Positions 16,075-23,857 of a stretch of 32,198 nucleotides of DNA are shown here, piece by piece. Positions within the stretch are counted from its first letter, which is position 1; each line of letters starts with the position of its first letter. The notes under the pieces were generated by a model. It was given only the letters and a program-made list of their open reading frames with translations, ran no database searches and had not been told where the DNA came from. A program made the position numbers and the translations under genes. Location of the stretch: assembly GCF_008042075.1 (NCBI RefSeq), contig NZ_RDBN01000033.1, forward strand, positions 473,552 through 505,749. The letters are read 5' to 3'. Source of the DNA: Streptomyces sp. UW30 (GTDB lineage: Bacteria > Actinomycetota > Actinomycetes > Streptomycetales > Streptomycetaceae).

Positions 16075-17265
16075 GTGAGACGCATGACGGCGCGACCCGC
16101 GAACGCTCATCAGGCCAAGCTGCTCAGGCTGTTGCGCGACGGCGGACCCAACTCCCGGGCCCAACTGGGCGATCAGATCGACCTCTCGCGGTCCAAGCTG
16201 GCCGTGGAGGTGGAGCGCCTGCTGGAGACGGGACTGGTCGTGGCCGACGGACTGGCCGCCTCGCGCGGTGGCCGCCGGTCCCACAACATCCGGCTCAACC
16301 CGGACCTGCGCTTCCTCGGCGTCGACATCGGCGCGACCTCGGTCGACGTCGCCGTCACCAACGCCGAGCTGGAGATCCTCGGACACCTCAACCAGCCCAT
16401 GGACGTACGCGAGGGCCCTGTCGCGGTCTTCGAGCAAGTCCTGTCCATGGCCGCGAAGTTGAGGGCCTCCGGGCTCGCGGAGGGTTTCGACGGCGCCGGC
16501 ATCGGCGTCCCGGGACCGGTCCGCTTCCCCGAGGGCGTCCCGGTGGCTCCGCCGATCATGCCGGGCTGGGACGGCTTCCCCGTGCGGGAGGCGCTCAGCC
16601 AGGAACTCGGCTGCCCGGTCATGGTCGACAACGACGTGAACCTCATGGCGATGGGGGAGCAGCACGCGGGCGTCGCACGCTCCGTGGGCGACTTCCTCTG
16701 CGTCAAGATCGGCACCGGCATCGGCTGCGGCATCGTCGCGGGCGGTGACGTCCACCGCGGTGTCACCGGCAGCGCGGGCGACATCGGGCACATCCAGGCC
16801 GTGCCCGACGGCCGCCCCTGCGCCTGCGGCAACCGGGGCTGTCTGGAGGCCCACTTCAGCGGGGCGGCCCTCGCCCGGGACGCGGTGGACGCGGCCCAGC
16901 AGGGGCTGTCGGAGGAACTCGCCTCGCGGCTGGAGGCGAACGGCACCCTGACCGCCGTCGACGTCGCCGCCGCGGCCGCCGCGGGCGACGCCACCGCGCT
17001 CGACCTGATCCGCGAGGGCGGCAACCGCGTCGGCCAGGTCATCGCCGGACTCGTCAGCTTCTTCAACCCGGGCCTGGTGGTGATCGGCGGCGGGGTGACC
17101 GGCCTCGGCCACAACCTGCTCGCCGCCATCCGCACCCAGGTCTACCGCCAGTCGCTGCCCCTCGCGACCGGCAACCTCCCCATCGTGCTGGGGGAGTTGG
17201 GCCCCACCGCCGGAGTCATCGGCGCGGCCCGGCTCATCAGCGACCACCTGTTCTCACCCGCGTAA
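16075..17265 (+). CDS. ROK family transcriptional regulator (sugar-responsive)
   Basis: A 396-residue ROK repressor. The N-terminal winged HTH spans about residues 10-65 (NAHQAKLLRLLRDGGPNSRAQLGDQIDLSRSKLAVEVERLLETGLV). The actin-like sugar-binding domain has the phosphate loop GVDIGATSVDVAV (about 83-95), GIGVPGPV, the DNDVNLMAMGE catalytic-type Asp region, the glycine loop KIGTGIGCGIVAGG, and the zinc motif GHIQAVPDGRPCACGNRGCLEAHF (His plus CxCGxxGC). The GTG at 16075 has GGGGAGGGG upstream. It leads an operon-like array with a ribose-type ABC importer, so it probably senses the imported sugar. Residues about 196-256 are duplicated in inverted orientation at 15538-15718. A 23-bp inverted repeat precedes it and recurs at 23569. 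Confidence 0.95.
   Translation: MRRMTARPANAHQAKLLRLLRDGGPNSRAQLGDQIDLSRSKLAVEVERLLETGLVVADGLAASRGGRRSHNIRLNPDLRFLGVDIGATSVDVAVTNAELEILGHLNQPMDVREGPVAVFEQVLSMAAKLRASGLAEGFDGAGIGVPGPVRFPEGVPVAPPIMPGWDGFPVREALSQELGCPVMVDNDVNLMAMGEQHAGVARSVGDFLCVKIGTGIGCGIVAGGDVHRGVTGSAGDIGHIQAVPDGRPCACGNRGCLEAHFSGAALARDAVDAAQQGLSEELASRLEANGTLTAVDVAAAAAAGDATALDLIREGGNRVGQVIAGLVSFFNPGLVVIGGGVTGLGHNLLAAIRTQVYRQSLPLATGNLPIVLGELGPTAGVIGAARLISDHLFSPA
16661..16841 (+). repeat. 181-bp inverted repeat, right copy (within the ROK gene)
   Basis: Source-orientation copy of the repeat, encoding ROK residues about 196-256 (glycine-rich loop through the CxCG zinc motif). The frame is intact on both sides, so this is taken as the original copy and 15538-15718 as the derived one. 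Confidence 0.95.
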
Positions 17266-17376
17266 GCCACCTACTCGTACGGCTCACCAGCACCGCACCT
17301 CGCACAGCGCTCAGCTTTGCCCTGCTCTGCCTCGCCCCGCCCTGAAACCGGCCCGCACGCCCGCCAAGGGGACCTC

Positions 17377-18897
17377 ATGGCACCAGAACCACCGCTGCTC
17401 AGCATGTCCGGAATCACCAAGTCGTTCCCCGGAGTCCGCGCACTCGACGGCGTCGACCTCGACGTCCAGGCCGGTGAAGTGCACTGCCTGCTCGGCCAGA
17501 ACGGCGCCGGCAAGTCCACCCTCATCAAGGTCCTGGCCGGCGCCCACCAGCCCGACACCGGCATCATCCGCTGGCGCGGCGAGGAGGTCACCCTCCGCTC
17601 GCCGATCGCCGCGATGCGCCTCGGCATCGCCACCATCTACCAGGAACTCGACCTGGTCGAGCACCTGTCGGTCGCCGAGAACGTCCACCTCGGCCATGAG
17701 CCCACGGCCGCCGGCTTCGTCGTACGGGGAAAGGTCGCGCGTTCCTCAACGGCCCAGCTCCTCAAGCGACTTGGGCACCCGGAGATCGATCCAGCCCGCC
17801 TGGTGGGGGAGTTGTCGGCGGCCCAGCAGCAGATCGTGTCGATGGCCCGGGCCCTCTCCCACGACGTACGGCTGATCGTGATGGACGAGCCGTCCGCCGC
17901 CCTCGACCCGGACGAGGTCGACAACCTCTTCCGTATCGTCGGCGACCTCACCGGAGCCGGAGTCGCCGTCGTCTACATCTCGCACCGCCTGGAGGAGATC
18001 CGCCGGATCGGCGACCGGGTGACCGTGCTGAAGGACGGGCGGGCCGTGGCGGGCGGACTCCCGGCGAAGTCGACGCCGACGCGTGACGTCGTGGCGATGA
18101 TGACCGGGCGCAATGTCGAGTACGTCTTCCCCGAGCGGCCCGCGAAGGACGCGACGGGCGGGCAGCCGCTGCTGGAGGTCCGGGGCCTTGCCCGGGACGG
18201 CGAGTTCGAGCCCCTCGACCTGACCCTGCGGCCCGGTGAGATCGTCGGGCTCGCCGGACTGGTGGGCTCGGGGCGCTCGGAGATCCTGGAGACGATCTAC
18301 GGGGCCAGGAAGCCCACCGCCGGTCAAGTCCTCGTGGAGGGGCGGGCGTTGCGGGCCGGCAGCGTACGGGCCGCCGTGCGCGCGGGGCTCGGGCTCGCCC
18401 CCGAGGAGCGCAAGGCGCAGGCCCTGCTGATGCTGGAGTCCGTCACCCGCAATGTGTCGGTGTCGTCCATGTCCCGCTTCTCGCGTGGCGGCTGGATCGA
18501 CCGGGCCGCCGAACTGGGCGCGGCGCGGGCCGCCACCCGGGAGCTGTCACTGCGGCCCGACAACCCGTCGGTGCCCGTGCGCACCCTCTCCGGCGGCAAC
18601 CAGCAAAAGGCCGTCCTGGCCCGCTGGCTGCTGCGCGGCTGCCGCGTCCTGCTGCTCGACGAACCCACCCGCGGCGTCGACGTCGGCGCCCGCGCCGAGC
18701 TGTATGCCGTGGTCCGGCGACTGGCCGACGAAGGCCTCGCCGTGCTCCTGGTCTCCAGTGAAGTGCCCGAAGTACTGGGCCTCGCCGACCGTGTCCTGGT
18801 GCTGCGCGAGGGCCGTGTCGTACACACCGCACCCGCGCGCGAACTCGACGAACACCGTGTCCTCGACCTCGTCATGGAAGGAAGCCCGGCGTCATGA
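17377..18897 (+). CDS. Ribose-type sugar ABC transporter, tandem ATPase (RbsA/XylG-like)
   Basis: A 506-residue protein with two ABC domains that powers sugar uptake of the CUT2 type. Domain 1 has Walker A GQNGAGKST (residues 40-48), a signature-like GELSAAQQQIVSMARAL and Walker B LIVMDEPSAAL. Domain 2 has the degenerate Walker A GLVGSGRSE, the intact signature TLSGGNQQKAVLARWL and Walker B VLLLDEPTRGVDVGA. A degenerate second P-loop is normal in this class. The ATG at 17377 has AAGGGG upstream; an earlier in-frame start at 17317 is not supported. It lies 111 bp after ROK with no clear terminator between, so co-transcription is likely. The stop overlaps the permease start by 4 bp. Confidence 0.95.
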   Translation: MAPEPPLLSMSGITKSFPGVRALDGVDLDVQAGEVHCLLGQNGAGKSTLIKVLAGAHQPDTGIIRWRGEEVTLRSPIAAMRLGIATIYQELDLVEHLSVAENVHLGHEPTAAGFVVRGKVARSSTAQLLKRLGHPEIDPARLVGELSAAQQQIVSMARALSHDVRLIVMDEPSAALDPDEVDNLFRIVGDLTGAGVAVVYISHRLEEIRRIGDRVTVLKDGRAVAGGLPAKSTPTRDVVAMMTGRNVEYVFPERPAKDATGGQPLLEVRGLARDGEFEPLDLTLRPGEIVGLAGLVGSGRSEILETIYGARKPTAGQVLVEGRALRAGSVRAAVRAGLGLAPEERKAQALLMLESVTRNVSVSSMSRFSRGGWIDRAAELGAARAATRELSLRPDNPSVPVRTLSGGNQQKAVLARWLLRGCRVLLLDEPTRGVDVGARAELYAVVRRLADEGLAVLLVSSEVPEVLGLADRVLVLREGRVVHTAPARELDEHRVLDLVMEGSPAS

Positions 18898-19913
18898 CGC
18901 AGCATGCCTCCCCGCCCCGGGACAGCACCGGCAAGGTGCCGTCGGCCGGGTCCGCGCCCGCCTGGCGGGGCCTGATGGCCCGCGCCGACCTGCGCACTCT
19001 CTCCCTGCTCGGCGTTCTCGCCGCGCTCATCGTCATCGGCGGCATCACCAAGCCGGACGAGTTCCTGGACACCCGCAACCTCCAGCTCGTCCTCACCCAG
19101 GCCTCCGTCATCGGCGTCGTCACCGTCGGCATGACCTTCGTCATCGTCTCCGGCGGCATCGACCTCTCCGTCGGCGCGATCGTCGCGCTCGCCTCGGTGT
19201 GGGCGACCACGGTCGCGACCCAGGAGTACGGCTTCGCCGGCATCCTCTTCACCGCGGTGGTCGTCGGGGTGGGATGCGGGCTGGTCAACGGAGTGCTGAT
19301 CGCGTACGGCGCCATGGTGCCGTTCATCGCGACGCTCGCCATGCTGGCGTCCGCACGCGGCCTGGCACTCCAGATCACCGACGGCAAGACGCAGATCGTC
19401 ACCATTCCCTCGGTGCTCGACCTCGGCGAGCGCGACGCATACGTCCTCGGCATCCCGCCGCTGGTCATGGTGTTCGCGGTCGTGACGATCATCGGCTGGC
19501 TGATCCTGAACCGGACCACCTTCGGACGGCGCACGGTCGCCGTCGGCGGCAACGCGGAGGCGGCCCGGCTCGCCGGCATCGACGTGCGCCGCCAGCGGCT
19601 CTACCTCTACCTGCTGTCCGGGCTGTGCTGCGGTATCGCCGCCTTCCTGCTGATCATCCTGTCCGGCTCCGGCCAGAACACCAACGGCAACCTCTACGAA
19701 CTCGACGCCATCGCGGCCGCGATCATCGGCGGCACCCTGCTCAGCGGGGGCCGCGGCACCATCGTCGGCTCCGTGCTCGGCGTCCTGATCTTCACCACGA
19801 TCACCAACATCTTCGCCCTGAACAACCTGCAGAGCGACGTCCAGCAGATCGCCAAGGGCGCGATCATCGTCGCCGCCGTGCTGGTCCAGCGCCGTACCGC
19901 AAGCACGACCTGA
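18894..19913 (+). CDS. Ribose-type sugar ABC transporter permease (RbsC-like)
   Basis: A 339-residue integral membrane protein forming the import channel. A polar N-terminus of about 35 residues precedes roughly ten hydrophobic segments. CUT2 permease marks are visible: GVVTVGMTFVIVSGGIDLSVGAIVALASV, NGVLIAYGAMVPFIATLAMLASARGLAL, RTTFGRRTVAVGGNAEAARLAGIDV (the EAA-like coupling loop) and LDAIAAAIIGGTLLSGGRGTIVGSVLG. The ATG at 18894 lies within the ATPase stop (ATGA), giving translational coupling. It is followed 17 bp later by the binding-protein gene. CUT2 members carry monosaccharides such as ribose, xylose, galactose or inositol; the substrate here cannot be chosen. Confidence 0.95.
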   Translation: MTQHASPPRDSTGKVPSAGSAPAWRGLMARADLRTLSLLGVLAALIVIGGITKPDEFLDTRNLQLVLTQASVIGVVTVGMTFVIVSGGIDLSVGAIVALASVWATTVATQEYGFAGILFTAVVVGVGCGLVNGVLIAYGAMVPFIATLAMLASARGLALQITDGKTQIVTIPSVLDLGERDAYVLGIPPLVMVFAVVTIIGWLILNRTTFGRRTVAVGGNAEAARLAGIDVRRQRLYLYLLSGLCCGIAAFLLIILSGSGQNTNGNLYELDAIAAAIIGGTLLSGGRGTIVGSVLGVLIFTTITNIFALNNLQSDVQQIAKGAIIVAAVLVQRRTASTT

Positions 19914-19930
19914 GGAAAGGGTTCACCGCC

Positions 19931-20968
19931 ATGCCAGAGCTCACCAGTCGCAGAGGGCTGCTGTTCGGAACCGCCGCCATAGGTGCCGGTGCCCTCCTCG
20001 TAGGTTGCACGAGCAATGAGTCCGACGACGAGCCGGCCGCGAACGACCAGCCGGCCGCCGACGACAAGCCCGGCAAGGAGGTCACGATCGGCTTCGCCGG
20101 TCCGCAGGCCGACCACGGCTGGCTCAACGCGATCAACGACAACGCCAAGAGCCGGGCGAAGAAGTACTCCGACGTCACCCTGGAGATCACCGAGGGCTCC
20201 AACGACACGGCCGCGCAGATCGGCCAGATCGAGACCCTGATCAACAAGAAGGTCGACGTGCTGGTGGTGCTGCCCGCCGACGGCAAGGCCCTCACCCAGG
20301 TCGGTCTGAAGGCGATGCGCGCCGGCATCCCGGTCATCAACCTGGACCGGATCTTCAACACCCCGCAGGCGTACCGCTGCTGGATCGGCGGCGACAACTA
20401 CGGCATGGGCCTGAACGCCGGGCACTACATCGGCGAGAAGCTCAAGGACAAGTCCGACGCCAAGGTCATCGAACTGGCGGGCCTGGACAACCTGGAACTG
20501 ACCAAGCAGCGCACCCAGGGCTTCGACGACGCCCTGAAGAACTACCCCAACATCAAGAAGGTGGCCCGTCAGGCGGCCGAGTTCACGGTCGAGTCCGGGC
20601 AGGCCAAGATGGCGCAACTGCTGCAGGCCCAGCCGAAGTTCGACGCGCTGTGGAACCACGACGACGACCAGGGCGTGGGCGCGCTGCGGGCCATCGAGCA
20701 GGCCGGGCGCGACGACTTCCTGATGGTCGGCGGCGCGGGCGCGCTGTCCGCGTTCCAGGCGATCAAGCAGGACGACGGCGTCCTCAAGGCCACGGTCCTG
20801 TACCCGCCGACCATGGCCGCGTCCGCCATCGACCTGGCCCGTGCGCTGGGCCAGGGCAAGGGCGTCGGCGGCATGGCCGAGTTCGAGATCCCCGCCTCGA
20901 TCACGCTGTACTCGGCGGTCGTCGACAAGGCCAACGTCGACCAGTACATGCCCACCGGCTTCAAGTGA
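19931..20968 (+). CDS. Sugar ABC transporter substrate-binding lipoprotein (periplasmic-binding-protein type 1)
   Basis: A 345-residue extracytoplasmic binding protein. The N-terminus is a Tat-type lipoprotein signal: twin arginine in TSRRGLLFG (residues 5-13), a hydrophobic stretch and lipobox LLVGC with Cys26 as the lipidated residue. A Ser/Asp/Pro-rich linker (27-48) follows, then the PBP type 1 domain (KEVTIGFAGPQADHGWLNAINDNAKSRAKKY; VDVLVVLPADGKAL; GIPVINLDRIF; ALWNHDDDQGVGALRAIEQAG; LYPPTMAASAIDLA). This fold is typical of ribose, xylose and galactose binders. The ATG at 19931 has AGGAAAGGG upstream. It is the last of the three transporter genes, and a strong hairpin lies 6 bp after the stop. 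Confidence 0.95.
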   Translation: MPELTSRRGLLFGTAAIGAGALLVGCTSNESDDEPAANDQPAADDKPGKEVTIGFAGPQADHGWLNAINDNAKSRAKKYSDVTLEITEGSNDTAAQIGQIETLINKKVDVLVVLPADGKALTQVGLKAMRAGIPVINLDRIFNTPQAYRCWIGGDNYGMGLNAGHYIGEKLKDKSDAKVIELAGLDNLELTKQRTQGFDDALKNYPNIKKVARQAAEFTVESGQAKMAQLLQAQPKFDALWNHDDDQGVGALRAIEQAGRDDFLMVGGAGALSAFQAIKQDDGVLKATVLYPPTMAASAIDLARALGQGKGVGGMAEFEIPASITLYSAVVDKANVDQYMPTGFK

Positions 20969-20974
20969 GGCGCA

Positions 20975-21011
20975 CCCTGCCCGACGCGGCCGAGGGGTCC
21001 GTCGGGCAGGG
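20975..21011 (+). terminator. Hairpin after the binding-protein gene
   Basis: CCCTGCCCGACG (20975-20986) and CGTCGGGCAGGG (21000-21011) form a perfect 12-bp stem with a 13-nt loop. There is no T-run. It may terminate part of the ABC operon transcript or stabilise its 3' end. The rest of the 238-bp gap to the next gene carries short direct repeats (GGGAGCTCG at 21058 and 21075; GTACGGCA at 21092 and 21113) of unknown meaning. Confidence 0.7.
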
Positions 21012-21206
21012 CCGGGAGCGTTCTGTGGATCGAGCCGACCTGGGCTGCGGGGGTGCTGGGAGCTCGGGGGTTTCGGGAGCTCGTGGAGTTCGTACGGCAT
21101 GCGGTAGGGCCCGTACGGCACCGCTCGGATCCGCGCGACGGCCGGCGAGGTCCGCAAGGCGCTCCCCAACCCCCCACCGCGGTACGACGACGAGGAGGAC
21201 CATCGC

Positions 21207-22457
21207 ATGGGACAGCCGCAGCAGCCCGACGAGGCGCAGGCACGGGCCACGCACTCCGAGGGGGGAGTGCAGGTCACGGGGGCCCGCAAGCCACCACTGC
21301 GCGTCGGTATGGTCGGCTATGCCTTCATGGGCGCCGCCCACTCGCAGGGCTGGCGCACCGCGGGCCGGGTCTTCGACCTCCCTCGGACTCCGGTGATGGC
21401 CGCGATCTGCGGGCGGGACGCGACGGCCGTGCAGGCCGCCGCGGAACGGCACGGCTGGGAGACGGCGGAGACCGACTGGCGGGCGCTCATCGCGCGGGAC
21501 GACATCGACCTCGTCGACATCTGCACCCCGGGCGACAGCCACGCCGAGATCGCGCTCGCCGCGCTGGCCGCGGGCAAGCACGTCCTGTGCGAGAAGCCCC
21601 TCGCGAACACCGTCGAGGAGGCCGAGGCGATGACCGCGGCCGCCGAAGAGGCTTACGGGCGCGGTCAGTTGGCGATGGTCGGCTTCAACTACCGCCGTGT
21701 GCCCGCCACCGCGCTGGCCCGCAGGATGGTCGCCGAGGGCCGCCTGGGCAACCTGCGCCATGTGAGGGTGACGTACCTTCAGGACTGGCTCGTGGACCCG
21801 GAGTTCCCGCTGACCTGGCGGCTGCGCAAGGAGCTGGCCGGTTCGGGCGCCCTCGGCGACCTGGGCGCGCACATCATCGACCTGGCGCAGTACCTGGCCG
21901 GGGAGCACCTCGGCGGGGTGTCCGCCCTGACGGAGACCTTCGTGAAGGAACGCCCGCTGCCGGGCGGCCCCACGAGCGGTCTGTCCGCCGTCTCCGCGAA
22001 CGGGGCCGGTCAGGTCACCGTCGACGACGCCGCCCTGTTCACCGGCCGCTTCCCCTCCGGCGCCCTCGCCTCCTTCGAGGCGACCCGCTACGCCACCGGC
22101 CGCAAGAACGCCCTGCGCATCGAACTCAACGGCTCACAGGGCTCGGTCGCCTTCGACCTGGAGCGGCTCAACGAACTCGCCTACCACGACGGCACCGAAC
22201 CCGGTGCGCACGCCGGTTTCCGCCGCATCCTCGTCACCGAACCCGACCACCCCTACCTGGACGCCTGGTGGCCGCCGGGCCACGGCCTCGGCTACGAGCA
22301 CACCTTCGTCCACCAGGCCCGCGACCTGGTCCACGCCATCGCCGAGGGCCGGCAGCCCGAGCCCTCCTTCGCCGACGGGCTGCAGGTGCAGCGCGTGCTC
22401 GCGGCGGTGGAGGAGAGCGCCGAGAAGAACTCCGTCTACACCCCGATAGCGGTCTGA
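21207..22457 (+). CDS. Gfo/Idh/MocA family oxidoreductase
   Basis: A 416-residue NAD(P)-dependent sugar or inositol dehydrogenase. After a disordered N-terminal extension (about 1-30), the Rossmann motif reads LRVGMVGYAFMGAAHS (31-46). Then come the family triad region DLVDICTPGDSHAEIALAALAAGKHVLCEKPLA (EKP at 129-131), QLAMVGFNYRR, and the catalytic Asp/His segment GSGALGDLGAHIIDLAQYL. Members oxidise C2 or C3 hydroxyls of sugars, inositols or glycosides; ThuB, which makes 3-keto-disaccharides, belongs here. The ATG at 21207 has GAGGAGG upstream. It is followed by a TIM-barrel isomerase 36 bp away, a pairing typical of inositol and keto-sugar catabolism. The last codons and stop are part of a 21-bp tandem duplication. 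Confidence 0.92.
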   Translation: MGQPQQPDEAQARATHSEGGVQVTGARKPPLRVGMVGYAFMGAAHSQGWRTAGRVFDLPRTPVMAAICGRDATAVQAAAERHGWETAETDWRALIARDDIDLVDICTPGDSHAEIALAALAAGKHVLCEKPLANTVEEAEAMTAAAEEAYGRGQLAMVGFNYRRVPATALARRMVAEGRLGNLRHVRVTYLQDWLVDPEFPLTWRLRKELAGSGALGDLGAHIIDLAQYLAGEHLGGVSALTETFVKERPLPGGPTSGLSAVSANGAGQVTVDDAALFTGRFPSGALASFEATRYATGRKNALRIELNGSQGSVAFDLERLNELAYHDGTEPGAHAGFRRILVTEPDHPYLDAWWPPGHGLGYEHTFVHQARDLVHAIAEGRQPEPSFADGLQVQRVLAAVEESAEKNSVYTPIAV

Positions 22458-22478
22458 ACCACCCCGATAGCGGCCTGA
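22437..22478 (+). repeat. 21-bp tandem duplication over the stop codon of the Gfo/Idh gene
   Basis: Two 21-bp units (22437-22457 and 22458-22478) agree at 18 of 21 positions and share the core ACCCCGATAGCGG; each ends in TGA. The second copy lies after the functional stop, so it is untranslated and leaves the protein end unchanged. Confidence 0.85.
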
Positions 22479-22493
22479 GGAGGCTGACGCGCA

Positions 22494-23492
22494 ATGCCGC
22501 GTACGTTCACGCTGTTCACCGGCCAGTGGGCCGACCTGCCGCTGGAGGAGGTCTGCCGGCTCGCCCGCGACTTCGGCTACGACGGGCTCGAACTCGCCTG
22601 CTGGGGCGACCACTTCGAGGTCGACAAGGCCCTAGCGGACCCGTCGTACATCGACTCCAGGAAGGCCCTGCTCGACAAGTACGGCCTCAAGTGCTGGGCG
22701 ATCTCCAACCATCTGGTCGGCCAGGCCGTCTGCGACGCCATCATCGACGAGCGCCATCAGGGGATCCTGCCGGGCGAGGTGTGGGGCGACGGGGACCCGG
22801 AGGGTGTCCGGCAGCGCGCCGCGGCCCGTATGAAGGACACCGCGCGCGCCGCGGCAGCCTTCGGCGTCGACACGGTGATCGGCTTCACCGGCTCCGCGAT
22901 CTGGCATCTGGTCGCCATGTTCCCGCCCGCGCCCGAGTCGATGATCGAACGCGGCTACGAGGACTTCGCGACCCGCTGGAACCCCATCCTCGACGTCTTC
23001 GACGAGGAGGGCGTCCGGTTCGCGCACGAGGTCCATCCCAGCGAGATCGCCTACGACTACTGGACGACCTGGCGGGCCCTGGAGGCCGTCGGGGGCCGCC
23101 CCGCCTTCGGCCTGAACTTCGACCCCTCCCACTTCGTGTGGCAGGACCTCGACCCGGTCGGGTTCCTGTGGGACTTCCGCGACCGCATCTACCACGTCGA
23201 CTGCAAGGAGGCCCGCAAGCGCCTCGACGGCCGCAACGGCCGCCTCGGCTCCCATCTGCCGTGGGGCGACCCGCGCCGGGGCTGGGACTTCGTGTCGGCC
23301 GGGCACGGTGACGTGCCCTGGGAGGACGTCTTCCGGATGCTGCGGTCCATCGACTACAAGGGCCCGATCTCCGTGGAGTGGGAGGACGCCGGCATGGACC
23401 GGCTCCAGGGCGCCCCCGAGGCGCTGACCCGGCTCAAGGCCTTCGACTTCGAGCCGCCCAGCGCGTCCTTCGACGCCGCGTTCAACAGCTGA
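22494..23492 (+). CDS. Sugar phosphate isomerase/epimerase family TIM-barrel protein
   Basis: A 332-residue protein of the xylose-isomerase-like TIM-barrel family (AP endonuclease 2 superfamily). It begins [37 protein letters not shown]. The expected metal-binding carboxylates and His are visible at barrel strand ends: [29 protein letters not shown] and [11 protein letters not shown]. It probably isomerises, epimerises or cleaves a keto sugar produced by the adjacent Gfo/Idh enzyme. Related Gfo/Idh and TIM-barrel pairs act on 3-keto-glycosides, including C-glycosides, but the substrate here is open. The ATG at 22494 has GAGGAGG 11 bases upstream, a slightly long spacing. It is the last gene of the ROK-ABC array, and a strong terminator follows. 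Confidence 0.9.
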   Translation: MPRTFTLFTGQWADLPLEEVCRLARDFGYDGLELACWGDHFEVDKALADPSYIDSRKALLDKYGLKCWAISNHLVGQAVCDAIIDERHQGILPGEVWGDGDPEGVRQRAAARMKDTARAAAAFGVDTVIGFTGSAIWHLVAMFPPAPESMIERGYEDFATRWNPILDVFDEEGVRFAHEVHPSEIAYDYWTTWRALEAVGGRPAFGLNFDPSHFVWQDLDPVGFLWDFRDRIYHVDCKEARKRLDGRNGRLGSHLPWGDPRRGWDFVSAGHGDVPWEDVFRMLRSIDYKGPISVEWEDAGMDRLQGAPEALTRLKAFDFEPPSASFDAAFNS

Positions 23493-23508
23493 ATCCGCGC
23501 ACCCGGCG

Positions 23509-23557
23509 CAGGTCGGGGACGGGGACCGGAAGCACCGCCGGTCCCCCCTCCGACCTG
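23509..23557 (+). terminator. Two-part hairpin terminator after the isomerase gene
   Basis: Inner arms GGGGACCGG (23521-23529) and CCGGTCCCC (23538-23546) and outer arms CAGGTCGG (23509-23516) and CCGACCTG (23550-23557) pair perfectly around a small internal loop. It closes the ROK-to-isomerase array just before the next promoter element. Confidence 0.8.
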
Positions 23558-23568
23558 CACGGATCCCG

Positions 23569-23591
23569 CTTTGTCCTGCGATGGGAAAAAG
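23569..23591. promoter_or_regulatory. Second candidate ROK operator, upstream of the secreted multidomain gene
   Basis: CTTTGTCC-N7-GGAAAAAG has the same left arm, spacer length and nearly the same right arm as 15928-15950. The flanking similarity (GTT.A...GCAAG) continues to 23612, and a TACCGT hexamer at 23639-23644 takes the position held by TACGTT in the first copy. This links the secreted protein to the ROK regulon; binding is inferred. Confidence 0.65.
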
Positions 23592-23648
23592 TTCAACCGA
23601 TCCTGACGCAAGGGGTGTTCGCCCCGGACGGACGCGGTTACCGTCCCT

Positions 23649-23770
23649 GAAGTGTTCAGGACACACACAGAAGTGTTCAAGGGACACCGAAGTGTTCAGG
23701 ACACACCGCAGGGTCCAGGACACACCGCAGGGTCCGGTCCAGGACACACCGAAGTGTTTACGGCACAGCC
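23649..23770 (+). repeat. Six-unit repeat array in the leader of the secreted multidomain gene
   Basis: Degenerate units of 19-22 bp with the type form GAAGTGTTCAGGACACACC start at 23649, 23670, 23689, 23711, 23730 and 23751. Units 4 and 5 replace GAAGTGTTC with GGGTCC-type starts. Each type unit contains the dyad GTGTTC/GGACAC and so could fold or bind a dimer. The array lies after the -10-like box and 88 bp before the start codon, hence probably within the 5' UTR. No matching array was noticed elsewhere in the window. Confidence 0.75.
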
Positions 23771-23857
23771 CCCTCCGGGGTGACGGCGCACCCCGGCGCC
23801 CGCACGGCACGTCTACGCACCCACCCAGTACGGCCCACCCGTTCCCGGAGGGACTTC

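Noticed and set aside
15841..17247. Minus-strand open frame opposite the ROK gene
   Set aside because: It is antisense to a complete ROK protein and has no recognisable motif.
23649..23770. CRISPR-like array
   Set aside because: Units are 19-22 bp, degenerate and contiguous with no unique spacers, and no cas genes are present.
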